Below, one piece after another: positions 36,672 to 44,849 of a stretch of 64,000 nucleotides of DNA. The notes below the pieces were generated by a model. The model did no database searches, was not told where the DNA came from, and saw only the letters and a program-made list of their open reading frames with translations. A program made the translations under genes and the position numbers. Within the stretch, counting starts at the first letter, position 1. Each line of letters begins with the position of its first letter. Origin of the DNA: JBFXAM01 sp050184295 (GTDB taxonomy: Bacteria > Planctomycetota > Phycisphaerae > UBA1845 > Fen-1342); assembly GCA_050184295.1 (NCBI GenBank), contig JBFXAM010000005.1:19458-83457 (forward strand), written 5' to 3'.

Positions 36672-38390
36672 ATGGCGCGACGGCGCAAGAAGCTCGGCGA
36701 AATTCTGGTCAGTTGGAACATTCTCGCGCCGAACTCGCTCGCGGACGCGATCGCGTATGCGGGCCAGAACGGCAAGCGGATCGGCGAGGCGCTGGTCGAG
36801 CTCGAGTTGGCGACCCAGGAGGACGTGACCAAGGCGCTGGCGGCGCAGTTCGACCTGGAATACGTGGATCTCGACAAGAACGTCGTGGTGCCGTCGACGC
36901 TGGAGCTGGTCGACGAGAAGTTCATCCGCAACCACAAAGTCCTTCCGATGAGCAAGGAGGGCAACAAGCTCAAGGTCATCCTCGCCGACCCGCTGGACCT
37001 CGAGACGCTGGACAAGCTGCGCTTCCTGACGGGCTGCGAAGTCGAAGTCGCGCTCGCTCCTGACTCGAAGATCCAGCGCTACATCGACACCTTCATGGGC
37101 GGGGTCGGGTCTTCGGTCGACGACGCGATCGCCGAAATCGACAAGGACAAGGACATGATGGCGGCCGCCGACGCCGCCAGGAAAGCGCTCGCCGAAGGTG
37201 ATGCCGACGCCCCGGTCATCAAGCTGATCAACCTGCTCATCGGCGAGGCCGTGCGGATGCGCGCCAGCGACATCCACGTGGAGCCGATGGCGGACCGCGT
37301 GCGCGTGCGCTACCGCATCGACGGCGTGTGCATCGTCCGCGAGACGATTCAGAAGCACATGCAGGGCCCGGTGATCGCGCGGCTCAAGATCATGTCCGGC
37401 ATCGACATCGCCGAGCGCCGCCTGCCGCAGGACGGGCGCATCAAGATGAAAATCGGCGGCGGGCTGATCGACTTCCGTGTCAGCAGCCTGCCGGCGTATC
37501 ACGGCGAGAGCGTGGTGCTGCGTATCCTGCGGCCCGATTCGGTGCGCATCGGCATCACGGGCATGGGTTTTGAGCAGGACGACTACGACCGCTTTCAGAA
37601 GATCATCCGCCAGCCCAATGGCATCTTTCTGGTCACGGGTCCGACGGGCTCGGGCAAGACGACGACGCTCTACGGCGCGTTGCAGGAGCTGAACCGCCCC
37701 GACCGCAAGATCATCACCGCCGAGGATCCGGTCGAGTACAACTTCAACGGCATCAACCAATGCCAGGTGAAGGAGGAGATCGGGCTGAGCTTCTCGCGTA
37801 TTCTGCGGTCGATGCTGCGGCAGGCGCCGAACATCATTCTGGTGGGCGAGATTCGCGATCGCGAAGTGGGCGAGGTGGCGATCCAGGCGGCCCTCACGGG
37901 GCACCTGGTGTTCAGCACGCTGCACACGAACGACGCCCCCAGCGCCATCACGCGCCTGATCGACATGGGCATCAAGCCGTTTCTGGTCGCGTCATCGATC
38001 CAGGCGATCATGGCCCAGCGGTTGATTCGCGTGATCTGCCAGGAGTGCAAGGAGATCGATCCGGCGCCCGACCGTTTCACGCTGAAGATGCTCGGCATCA
38101 CCGACAGCGACCTGGAGGGGCAGCACGTCTACAAGGGTCGCGGCTGCAACCGCTGCAATAACATCGGCTACCGCGGGCGGCAGGGTATCTTCGAGATGCT
38201 CGAGATGACGCCGGAACTCCGCGAGATGGCGTTCAACCGCGCGCCGACCAACAAGATTCGGGCGGCGGCGAGAGCCGGCGGGATGCGCGACCTGCTCGAC
38301 GATGGCAAGCGGAAGATCCTGCGCGGCGTGACGACGCCGGCGGAGATCGTCCGCATCGCGCAGATGGAAGGCGTGCTGGTCGAACAATAA
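36672..38390 (+). CDS. pilB: Type IV pilus / type II secretion assembly ATPase PilB
   Basis: 572 residues; ATG 36672 follows a GAGG about ten bases upstream. A hexameric ATPase that drives pilus extension or pseudopilus growth. It has a full-length architecture: N-terminal MshEN domain (LGEILVSWNILAPNSLADA, then IGEALVELELATQEDV), N2 domain (ASDIHVEPM) and the RecA-like core with Walker A GPTGSGKTTT, Asp box ITAEDPVEY, Walker B ILVGEIRD and His box GHLVFSTLHTNDAPSA. A zinc site CQEC ... CNRC follows, and it ends GVLVEQ. MshEN domains bind c-di-GMP in some homologues, a possible link to the HD-GYP gene at 54 kb. pilT lies 114 bp downstream. Confidence 0.94.
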   Translation: MARRRKKLGEILVSWNILAPNSLADAIAYAGQNGKRIGEALVELELATQEDVTKALAAQFDLEYVDLDKNVVVPSTLELVDEKFIRNHKVLPMSKEGNKLKVILADPLDLETLDKLRFLTGCEVEVALAPDSKIQRYIDTFMGGVGSSVDDAIAEIDKDKDMMAAADAARKALAEGDADAPVIKLINLLIGEAVRMRASDIHVEPMADRVRVRYRIDGVCIVRETIQKHMQGPVIARLKIMSGIDIAERRLPQDGRIKMKIGGGLIDFRVSSLPAYHGESVVLRILRPDSVRIGITGMGFEQDDYDRFQKIIRQPNGIFLVTGPTGSGKTTTLYGALQELNRPDRKIITAEDPVEYNFNGINQCQVKEEIGLSFSRILRSMLRQAPNIILVGEIRDREVGEVAIQAALTGHLVFSTLHTNDAPSAITRLIDMGIKPFLVASSIQAIMAQRLIRVICQECKEIDPAPDRFTLKMLGITDSDLEGQHVYKGRGCNRCNNIGYRGRQGIFEMLEMTPELREMAFNRAPTNKIRAAARAGGMRDLLDDGKRKILRGVTTPAEIVRIAQMEGVLVEQ

Positions 38391-38480
38391 TGATGAGTGC
38401 CGAATGCAGGTTGCGGAACGGTGCGCGCGCGGCAGGCTGCCGGCACCGGCGGTGACTTCGGCATATTCCGTTCATCATGC
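38391..38480. repeat. Imperfect inverted repeat between pilB and pilT
   Basis: atgatgagtgccgaatgcag just after the pilB stop is loosely repeated in inverse form near 38460-38480 (ttccgttcatcatgctgcat on the plus strand). It shares the gaatgc wording with the reiterated stretch after groEL3 (63328-63379). Possibly a decayed mobile palindrome. Confidence 0.4.
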
Positions 38481-38504
38481 TGCATTCGCGACCGAGGAGC
38501 GTTC

Positions 38505-39647
38505 ATGGCGACTGTCCACATTGACCGCCTGCTCGAAACCTGCGTCCGGCTGGGATCGTCCGACATTCACCTGCATGTCGGGCGGCCGCCGGTGTTGCGC
38601 GTGGACGGCCGGCTGCGGAACCTCGAGACCAAGACGCTCGAACCCGACGACACCGTCGCGCTGATGAAGAGCGTCACGCCGGAGCGCAACCAGCAGGAGC
38701 TCCAGGAGGAAGGCGGGACGGACTTCGGCTTTGCCTTCGGCGACAAGGCCCGCTTTCGCGTGTCGGTGTATCGCCAGAAGGGCAACATCTCGATGTGTCT
38801 GCGGCTGATTCCGTCGAAGATCCTGAGCTTCGACGAGATCGGGCTGCCGCCGATCGTGCGGGCGCTGTGCCGCCGGCCGCGCGGGCTGTTCCTCGTGACC
38901 GGCCCGACGGGCTCGGGCAAGACGACGACGCTCGCGACGATGGTCGACTACATCAACAAGCAGATCGGCGACCGGCACATCATCACGGTCGAAGACCCGA
39001 TCGAGTATTACCACCCGCACGGGCGCTGCGTGATGTCGCAGCGGGAAGTCGGCGTGGACGTGCCCAGCTTCGCCGAAGCGCTCCGCCGCGCCCTGCGCCA
39101 GGACCCGGACGTGATCCTGGTCGGCGAGATGCGCGACCTCGAGACGATGGAAGCGGCGATCCGCGCGGCGGAGACGGGCCACCTGGTCTTTGCGACGCTG
39201 CACACCACCGGCGCGCAGGGCACGATCAACCGCATCATCGACGCGTTCCCCGTCGCGCAGCAGGAGCAGATCCGCGTACAGCTTTCGGTCACGCTGATCG
39301 CGATCCTGTCGCAGACGCTGCTGCCGAAGCTGGGCACCAGCGGGCGCGTCGCGGGCTACGAGTTCCTGGTGGTCACGCCCGCGATCGCGAACCTCATCCG
39401 CGAGAACAAGACCTACCGCATCGACAGCAGCATCCAGACCGGCAAGAAGTACGGCATGCAACTGCTCGACGACCACTTGTGGAAGCTGTACGACGACGGC
39501 ACCTGCCCCGGCGACGAGTGCCTGGAGAAGGCGCGCTTCCCGGCCGAGTTTCAGGCGAAGATGGAGGCGAAGGCCCGCGGCCAGGCCGGTCCGGGCGGGC
39601 TGATGCACAAGGGCATGGACAAGCTCGAGGAAGAGACGAAGGGTTAG
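38505..39647 (+). CDS. pilT: Type IV pilus retraction ATPase PilT
   Basis: 380 residues; ATG 38505 follows GAGGAG. The hexameric ATPase that depolymerises pili and powers twitching motility. It has the short form without an MshEN domain: SSDIHLHVGRPPVLRVDG (PAS-like N-domain), Walker A GPTGSGKTTT, Asp box ITVEDPIEYYH, Walker B ILVGEMRDLETM, His box GHLVFATLHTTGAQGTINRIID, and the PilT-typical FPVAQQEQIRVQLS. No AIRNLIRE box exactly, but NLIRENKTYRI is equivalent. It is adjacent to pilB, giving an extension/retraction motor pair; pilC, pilin and secretin genes are not in the window. Confidence 0.94.
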   Translation: MATVHIDRLLETCVRLGSSDIHLHVGRPPVLRVDGRLRNLETKTLEPDDTVALMKSVTPERNQQELQEEGGTDFGFAFGDKARFRVSVYRQKGNISMCLRLIPSKILSFDEIGLPPIVRALCRRPRGLFLVTGPTGSGKTTTLATMVDYINKQIGDRHIITVEDPIEYYHPHGRCVMSQREVGVDVPSFAEALRRALRQDPDVILVGEMRDLETMEAAIRAAETGHLVFATLHTTGAQGTINRIIDAFPVAQQEQIRVQLSVTLIAILSQTLLPKLGTSGRVAGYEFLVVTPAIANLIRENKTYRIDSSIQTGKKYGMQLLDDHLWKLYDDGTCPGDECLEKARFPAEFQAKMEAKARGQAGPGGLMHKGMDKLEEETKG

Positions 39648-39878
39648 GCGGGCGAGCTCGTCGGTCTCGGAATCAGAATTCTGGAGCTTGGAGCGGGTCG
39701 GTCGAGCGACCGCGGCGCGTGACGAAGATCGCCGGAACGACCGGAGTCGCGGTGATCTCGCGCAGGACCGTGGTCCCTGTGCACGAGACGCAGGCCCTGC
39801 GAGTTCGCGTGTCGTCGCGTCTTGCTGAACCGCCGGGCGACCGAATCCCCGACACCTACACGTGAAGGATTGTGCCTC

Positions 39879-41924
39879 ATGATGCGCTCGCGAAACACTT
39901 GCGGTTGGGTTCACTGGTTCGGAGTGGGTGTGCTGATGCTGACGAGCTTACCGAGCGGCGCTGCGGCGCAGGACGCTCCCGCCGGTTCGCCGATCGCGCC
40001 GGCGTTGCAGCGCGCCGAGGCCGCAGTGAAGGCGATCGTGGCCGTGCCCGCCGGGCAGCGCAGCTTCGACAACACCGTCGGCGCGCTCGACGACCTGCTC
40101 GTGCGGCTCGACACCGACACGAACATGACGATGTTCATGCAGTACGTGTCGACCGACGCCGCCGAGCGCGAGGCCAGCCAGAAGGCCGAGGAGCACTACA
40201 ACAACTGGCTGATCGGGCTGTTCAAGCGCGACGACCTGTTCGCGGCGGTGAAGGCGTACGCCGACACGAACCCAAAGCTCGAAGGCGAACAGAAGCGCCT
40301 GCTCGAATTCACGCTGCGCGATTTCCGCCGGGCCGGCATGAACCTGCCGCCGGACAAGCGCGAGGAGCTGAAACGCGTTCAAACCGAGGTGAACAAGCTC
40401 GGGCTCGACTTTCAGAAGAACATCCGCGAGGACGCGACGCGCGTCCCGCTGCTCAAGGGCGAGCTGAAGGGGCTGTCGGACGAGTTTCTCGCGACGCTGC
40501 CGCGCTCCGGCGAGGTCTACCTGGTCGGCATGGAGTACCCGACGTACATCCCGATCATGGAGCAGTGCGAAGTCGAGAGCACGCGCGCAAAGATGTGGAT
40601 CGCGTACAAGCGGCGTGGCAGCGCGCGAAACGTCGCACTGATCGAACAGATGCTGAAGCTGCGCAACCAGGCGGCGACGATGCTCGGCTACGCCAGCCCC
40701 GCCGACTACGAGACCGAAGTGCGGATGTCGAAGAGCGCGGCGGCGGTGAAGAAGTTCTATGAAGACCTGCGCCCGGTGGTGCGGCGGAAGGCGGCGCTCG
40801 ATTTCGCCGAATTCACCCAGGCGAAGCGCGCGCACACCGGCGATGCGAACGCGCAGCTCCAGGCGTACGACTTCATGTTCTACAAGACGTACTTGCAGAA
40901 GCAGAAGTACGCCGTCGACGGCGAGAAGGTGCGCGAGTATTTCCCGATGGAGCGTGTGGTCGCGGGGCTGTTCAGCGTCACCCAGTCGCTCTATGGGCTG
41001 GAGTATCGCGATGTCACGGCCCGCGCCGGGACAAAGGACCGCCCCATCTGGCATCCGGACGCGAAGCTCTACGAAGTCGTCGACAAGAAGAGCGGAGAGG
41101 TGCTCGGCGAGTTCTACATCGACATGTACCCGCGCGAGAACAAGTACAGCCACGCGGCGCAGTGGGGACTCGCGCCGCGGCGGGTGTGGAACGACGGCAC
41201 GATCCAGCGTCCGCTGGCGGCGCTGGTGTGCAACTTCACCAAGCCGACGCAGGACAAGCCTTCGCTGCTGACGCACGACGAGGTGGAAACGTTCTTCCAC
41301 GAGTTCGGGCACTGCCTGCACACGATCCTGACCGAGACGCACTACGGGCGGTTCGCGGGCACAGCCGTGGCGCGCGATTTTGTCGAAGCGCCGTCGCAGA
41401 TGTTCGAGAACTGGGTGTGGAACGCCGACGTGCTGAAAACGTTCGCGCGGCACTACCAGACCGGCGAGCCGCTGCCCGACGAGCTGCTGGCGGGCATGCT
41501 GCGAGCGCGCAATCTCGGCAGCGGGCTCGACGCGGAACGGCAGATTTACTACGGCACCACGGATCTCGCGTTTCACACGGCGCCCGAGGGCAGGATCGAC
41601 ACGGTGAAGACCGCGGACGAGCTGTTCACGCAGATCGAACAGTACCCGGTGATCCCCGAGACGTTCTATCACGCGTCGTTCGGCCACCTGGTCGGTTACG
41701 AGGCGGGCTACTACGGGTACATGTGGTCGCTCGTGTTCGCACAGGACCTCGCGACACGGTTTCATGACAAAGGCATGCTGAACACCGACGCGGGCATGTA
41801 CTATCGCGAGAAGATCCTCTCGCGCGGCGGCAGTCGCGACGAGATGGATTCGTTGCGAGACTACCTCGGGCGCGAGCCGAACATGGATGCGTTTCTGGAA
41901 CACCTGGGGTTGAAGCCCCAATAG
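39879..41924 (+). CDS. Secreted M3-family oligopeptidase
   Basis: 681 residues from ATG 39879 (AAGGA upstream). A signal peptide (VHWFGVGVLMLTSLPSGAAA) precedes the mature start QDAPAG. It is a thimet oligopeptidase/Dcp-like zinc peptidase with HEFGH (His474, Glu475, His478) in ETFFHEFGHCLHTIL and the third zinc ligand in DFVEAPSQMFENW. The substrate-side motifs YGYMWS and LGREPNMDAFLEHLGL close the protein. M3 enzymes cleave short peptides and are mostly cytosolic; a signal peptide places this one in the periplasm or outside. It follows pilT by 231 bp and ends in a hairpin, so it is probably transcribed alone. Confidence 0.92.
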   Translation: MMRSRNTCGWVHWFGVGVLMLTSLPSGAAAQDAPAGSPIAPALQRAEAAVKAIVAVPAGQRSFDNTVGALDDLLVRLDTDTNMTMFMQYVSTDAAEREASQKAEEHYNNWLIGLFKRDDLFAAVKAYADTNPKLEGEQKRLLEFTLRDFRRAGMNLPPDKREELKRVQTEVNKLGLDFQKNIREDATRVPLLKGELKGLSDEFLATLPRSGEVYLVGMEYPTYIPIMEQCEVESTRAKMWIAYKRRGSARNVALIEQMLKLRNQAATMLGYASPADYETEVRMSKSAAAVKKFYEDLRPVVRRKAALDFAEFTQAKRAHTGDANAQLQAYDFMFYKTYLQKQKYAVDGEKVREYFPMERVVAGLFSVTQSLYGLEYRDVTARAGTKDRPIWHPDAKLYEVVDKKSGEVLGEFYIDMYPRENKYSHAAQWGLAPRRVWNDGTIQRPLAALVCNFTKPTQDKPSLLTHDEVETFFHEFGHCLHTILTETHYGRFAGTAVARDFVEAPSQMFENWVWNADVLKTFARHYQTGEPLPDELLAGMLRARNLGSGLDAERQIYYGTTDLAFHTAPEGRIDTVKTADELFTQIEQYPVIPETFYHASFGHLVGYEAGYYGYMWSLVFAQDLATRFHDKGMLNTDAGMYYREKILSRGGSRDEMDSLRDYLGREPNMDAFLEHLGLKPQ

Positions 41925-41946
41925 CGGCGCCGATCCGCACCCGCCG

Positions 41947-41965
41947 CGCGTTCGATCCGAACGCG
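41947..41965 (+). terminator. Hairpin after the M3 peptidase gene
   Basis: CGCGTTCG-ATC-CGAACGCG is an eight-base perfect stem 23 bases after the stop. No U-tract. The preceding 17 bases duplicate those after groEL1. Confidence 0.45.
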
Positions 41966-42209
41966 CCGCGCCGATCGGCCGGCCCGGGAGCGCCGGAACC
42001 GTCCGTCGCGCCGGACCCTCTGCTTGGCGCGCGGGATTCCGATTTACCGCCGCGCGGGGGTTGGCGCGGTGTGCGGGTTGCAGCCGCGTGCGGGACGCAA
42101 CCCTGTGCGGGACGCACCCACCGCGGCGCCGCATGGTTCGAAGGAGGCTGGAGCCGCGCGTCGATCATGGACCGTTGGAGATCGCGGAGACGCCCGGGTT
42201 GGTGCAACG

Positions 42210-42812
42210 ATGGCGATTCAGGCCCGAACCGGCAGCACGTTGTTCGCCGACTTTCTGGAACTCGTGCGCGGGGATCAGAAAGCCGACCTGATCGATGGAG
42301 TGATCTACATGGCGTCGCCGGAGAACCTCGAGCACAACGAGTTGTCGACATGGCTCGCCGGCGCGCTGGGCGCGTACGTGCGCCGCCGCCAGCTCGGCCG
42401 CGTGGTAAGCAGTCGCGTCGCGTTCCGCCTCGCGACGAACAATTCCCCCGAGCCCGATATCGCGTTCATCGCGGCGTCACGCTTGCACCTGATCCGCCCC
42501 GGCTACGTCGACGGTCCCCCGGACGTCGCGATCGAGATCGTCTCGCCGGACAGCGTGCAGCGCGACTACGAGCAGAAGCGTACGCAATACGAGACCGCGG
42601 GCGTCGCGGAGTACTACATCTTCGACGCGGACGAGCGCCCGGCGACGTTTCTGCTGCGCGAGCAGGAGCGGTTCGTCGACCGTTCGCCCGCGCACGGCCC
42701 GTTTGAGAGCGGGGCGATCGCCGCGCTGCGGATCGATCCGTTGTGGCTGTGGCAGCGGCCGCTGCCGGACGCGCTGGCGACCGTACAACAACTGCTGGGC
42801 GACGATGGATAG
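42210..42812 (+). CDS. Uma2-family (DUF820) putative nuclease
   Basis: 200 residues from ATG 42210. It has the PD-(D/E)XK nuclease-like fold of the Uma2 family. The motifs seen are DLIDGVIYMASPEN, the core acid NSPEPDIAF, VAIEIVSPDS and KRTQYETAGVAEYYIFD, which match the family's expected metal-binding D...ExK-like arrangement. Uma2 proteins are highly expanded in cyanobacteria and planctomycetes, often near mobile DNA, and their target is unknown. The length is normal. It is free-standing, with 146 bp to the next gene. The start is set by the homology; no strong ribosome site precedes it. Confidence 0.88.
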   Translation: MAIQARTGSTLFADFLELVRGDQKADLIDGVIYMASPENLEHNELSTWLAGALGAYVRRRQLGRVVSSRVAFRLATNNSPEPDIAFIAASRLHLIRPGYVDGPPDVAIEIVSPDSVQRDYEQKRTQYETAGVAEYYIFDADERPATFLLREQERFVDRSPAHGPFESGAIAALRIDPLWLWQRPLPDALATVQQLLGDDG

Positions 42813-42957
42813 CGCGCCGACGGGCACGCGCGCGATCCCCCGGCGGTGTGCGCGCCGCGACGCCGGAGGCGGCTCCGGCATGCGAACTACCCGCGGCGGA
42901 CGCTGTGTACGCGACCCCATGACGCCCAACGTCCGATGACCCAGGGACGCCGTTGAC

Positions 42958-43503
42958 ATGTCGCGCGGCGAATGGCTGAACCGACGCGTGTGGTGGCTGC
43001 CGCCGAGCGTTGAGCGCGAGCTCGCTGCGCTCGAGGCGCCGGAGCTTCGGATGCGCGTTCGGCGGCGGGTTTACTACCGCCTGCTGACGGACTGGCGCTA
43101 CATTCTGGCGAACGTGCTCGGCATCCTGCTGATCGCGGTCGTGGTTCCGTTCCTGATCGTCACGGTGGCCCGGTATTGGCGGATGATGGTGGGCCCGGGA
43201 AGCGGCGGGCTGATCGGCGGCGTCGTGGGCGGCGTGCTCGGCGGAACCGTCGGGTTCGGCGGGGTCTGGCTCTTTCGCCGGCGGCTGCAACGGTCTGTGC
43301 GCGGGTTTCTGAATGAGCACGGCGTGCCGGTGTGCGAACCCTGCGGCTACCGGCTCGAGGGGCACACGTCGGCGCGGTGTCCGGAGTGCGGTGCGGACAC
43401 GCCCGCGCGCGTCTCCGGCAGCGCGGCCGACACGCGGGAGTCCGCATCCGCGATGGGCGCGCCGCCGCCGCGGCAACCCACGCGTTCGCAGCGCGGTGAA
43501 TGA
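42958..43503 (+). CDS. Zinc-ribbon membrane protein A
   Basis: 181 residues. The N-terminus (RRVWWLPPSVERELAALE) is followed by two hydrophobic segments: about residues 49-70 (ANVLGILLIAVVVPFLIVTV) and 80-105 (a Gly-rich run ending VGFGGVWLFRRR). A cytoplasmic zinc ribbon follows with CEPCGYRLEGH and RCPECG, then a disordered Ser/Pro tail. The function is unknown. The downstream gene encodes a clear paralog with the same layout (residues LLxWLPxxEREL at the start, two membrane segments, CxxCGYxL and RCPECG), so this is a tandem duplication. Confidence 0.78.
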   Translation: MSRGEWLNRRVWWLPPSVERELAALEAPELRMRVRRRVYYRLLTDWRYILANVLGILLIAVVVPFLIVTVARYWRMMVGPGSGGLIGGVVGGVLGGTVGFGGVWLFRRRLQRSVRGFLNEHGVPVCEPCGYRLEGHTSARCPECGADTPARVSGSAADTRESASAMGAPPPRQPTRSQRGE

Positions 43504-43584
43504 TTCTGTCGCCGTTGTCCGACCGGCGCCGATCCCGGTTGTCAAACCGGCGCCGCCGTTGCGAAGCAGGTTGCTGGGAGGCGA

Positions 43585-44151
43585 ATGCTCCGCTGGCTGC
43601 ATCAGATCCTGTTCTGGCTCCCCGGTTGCGAGCGCGAGTTGGCGCTGCTCGACGACCTGGTCGAGCGCGAGCGCGCCAAGCGCGCAGCGCACCTCGAGCT
43701 CCTCCGCTCGCGGTCGATGCGCCTCGCGATCGTGCTGGCGATCGCGGCGTCGATCGGCGCCCACTTCGGCACCCTGGCCGCGTGGCGGGCCGCCGGCGGG
43801 GGCCGCTCGCTCGACCTGTCGCCGCTCGTGATCGCACTCGCCGGCGGCTGGGGGCTGGTCGCGTCCGGCGTGCTCTACGCGGTGTTCATGCCGCGTTACC
43901 GGCGCGCGGTTCGTGCCCACCTCTGCGCACGCGGGATTCCCGTGTGTATGTCGTGCGGCTACAATCTGCACGCATTGGCCGAGCGGCGCTGCCCCGAGTG
44001 TGGGTTCGCGTGCGACGGCGCACGAACGTCGCGCGGCGTGCGGCCGGGGTTGTCCGGCGGCGCGGCGAGCGCATCTCAGACGCCAGGAGACTCACCCGAT
44101 GTCCCGAACCGTGACGCTCAAGGGCAACCCGTTGAAGCTCGCCGGCGCTGA
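43585..44151 (+). CDS. Zinc-ribbon membrane protein B, overlapping tpx
   Basis: 188 residues, a paralog of the preceding gene. It starts MLRWLHQILFWLPGCERELALL, split as LFWLPGC and ERELALL; two membrane segments (about 46-66 and 78-100); and the zinc ribbon CMSCGYNLHALAERRCPECG. The last about 18 codons overlap the start of tpx by 53 bases in another frame, so either translation is coupled or the tail is accidental read-through sequence. The function is not recognised. The similarity of the ribbon to planctomycete GYNLxGL proteins suggests a lineage-specific family. Confidence 0.78.
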   Translation: MLRWLHQILFWLPGCERELALLDDLVERERAKRAAHLELLRSRSMRLAIVLAIAASIGAHFGTLAAWRAAGGGRSLDLSPLVIALAGGWGLVASGVLYAVFMPRYRRAVRAHLCARGIPVCMSCGYNLHALAERRCPECGFACDGARTSRGVRPGLSGGAASASQTPGDSPDVPNRDAQGQPVEARRR

Positions 44152-44608
44152 GTTGAAAGTGGGCGACAAGGCGCCGGACGCGACGTTGAAAAAGGACCTG
44201 GTGACGGACCTGAAGCTGAGCGCGACAAGCGGCGCAACACGCATCTTCAGCGTCGTTCCGTCGCTGGACACGCCGGTCTGCGCCGAGCAGACCCGGCGCT
44301 TTCACCAGGAGCTCGCGGCGCTGCCGAACGTGAAGCTGTACACGATCAGTTGCGATCTGCCGCCGGCACAGAAGCGCTTCTGCGGCGCGGAGCAGTTCGA
44401 CCCGGAGCGGCTCGTGACGCTCAGCGACCACAAGGACGTTTCGTTCGGCGAAGCCTACGGAACGCTGATTCCGGATCTGCGGATCGAATGTCGCGCAGTG
44501 TTCGTCGTCGACAGGAACGACGCATTGCGCTATGTCGAATACGTGCCCGAGATTGCCAGCCATCCCAATTACGACGCGATTCTCGCGAGTGTGCGGGGGC
44601 TCGATTGA
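44099..44608 (+). CDS. tpx: Thiol peroxidase Tpx
   Basis: 169 residues; ATG 44099 follows AGGAG. An atypical 2-Cys peroxiredoxin that reduces H2O2 and organic peroxides with thioredoxin. Peroxidatic Cys61 in PSLDTPVCAEQTRRF and resolving Cys95 in DLPPAQKRFCG are at the same numbers as in E. coli Tpx. An additional Cys85 is present (TISCD). The N-terminal TLKGNPLKLAG, the middle GDKAPD and the end PNYDAILASV are all typical. The gene begins inside the 3' end of the zinc-ribbon protein gene, which suggests translational coupling. Confidence 0.96.
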   Translation: MSRTVTLKGNPLKLAGAELKVGDKAPDATLKKDLVTDLKLSATSGATRIFSVVPSLDTPVCAEQTRRFHQELAALPNVKLYTISCDLPPAQKRFCGAEQFDPERLVTLSDHKDVSFGEAYGTLIPDLRIECRAVFVVDRNDALRYVEYVPEIASHPNYDAILASVRGLD

Positions 44609-44849
44609 AGCGCCGGCGCCGGCCGCGGACCGCAGCAAACAGACCACCATTCTCCGTCTGAACGCCGACGAGCGTTCAGCATCCCGGCGCTGTCGCCGCG
44701 CGGCGCACCGACCGCGCGCGGCTTCGTAACGCGGATTTTGTTTGACTCCGATACTCGATTTCGCCACCATCGGGCGTAGCAGCGGCGCCGACGCGCGGGG
44801 TGCGCGACGGCGCTGTCCTGTCCATGGCACTTCTCAACGGAGGCGAAAC

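Noticed and set aside
36663..36672. TTG start three codons before the pilB ATG
   Set aside because: The ATG at 36672 gives the usual PilB N-terminus, and nothing favours the TTG.
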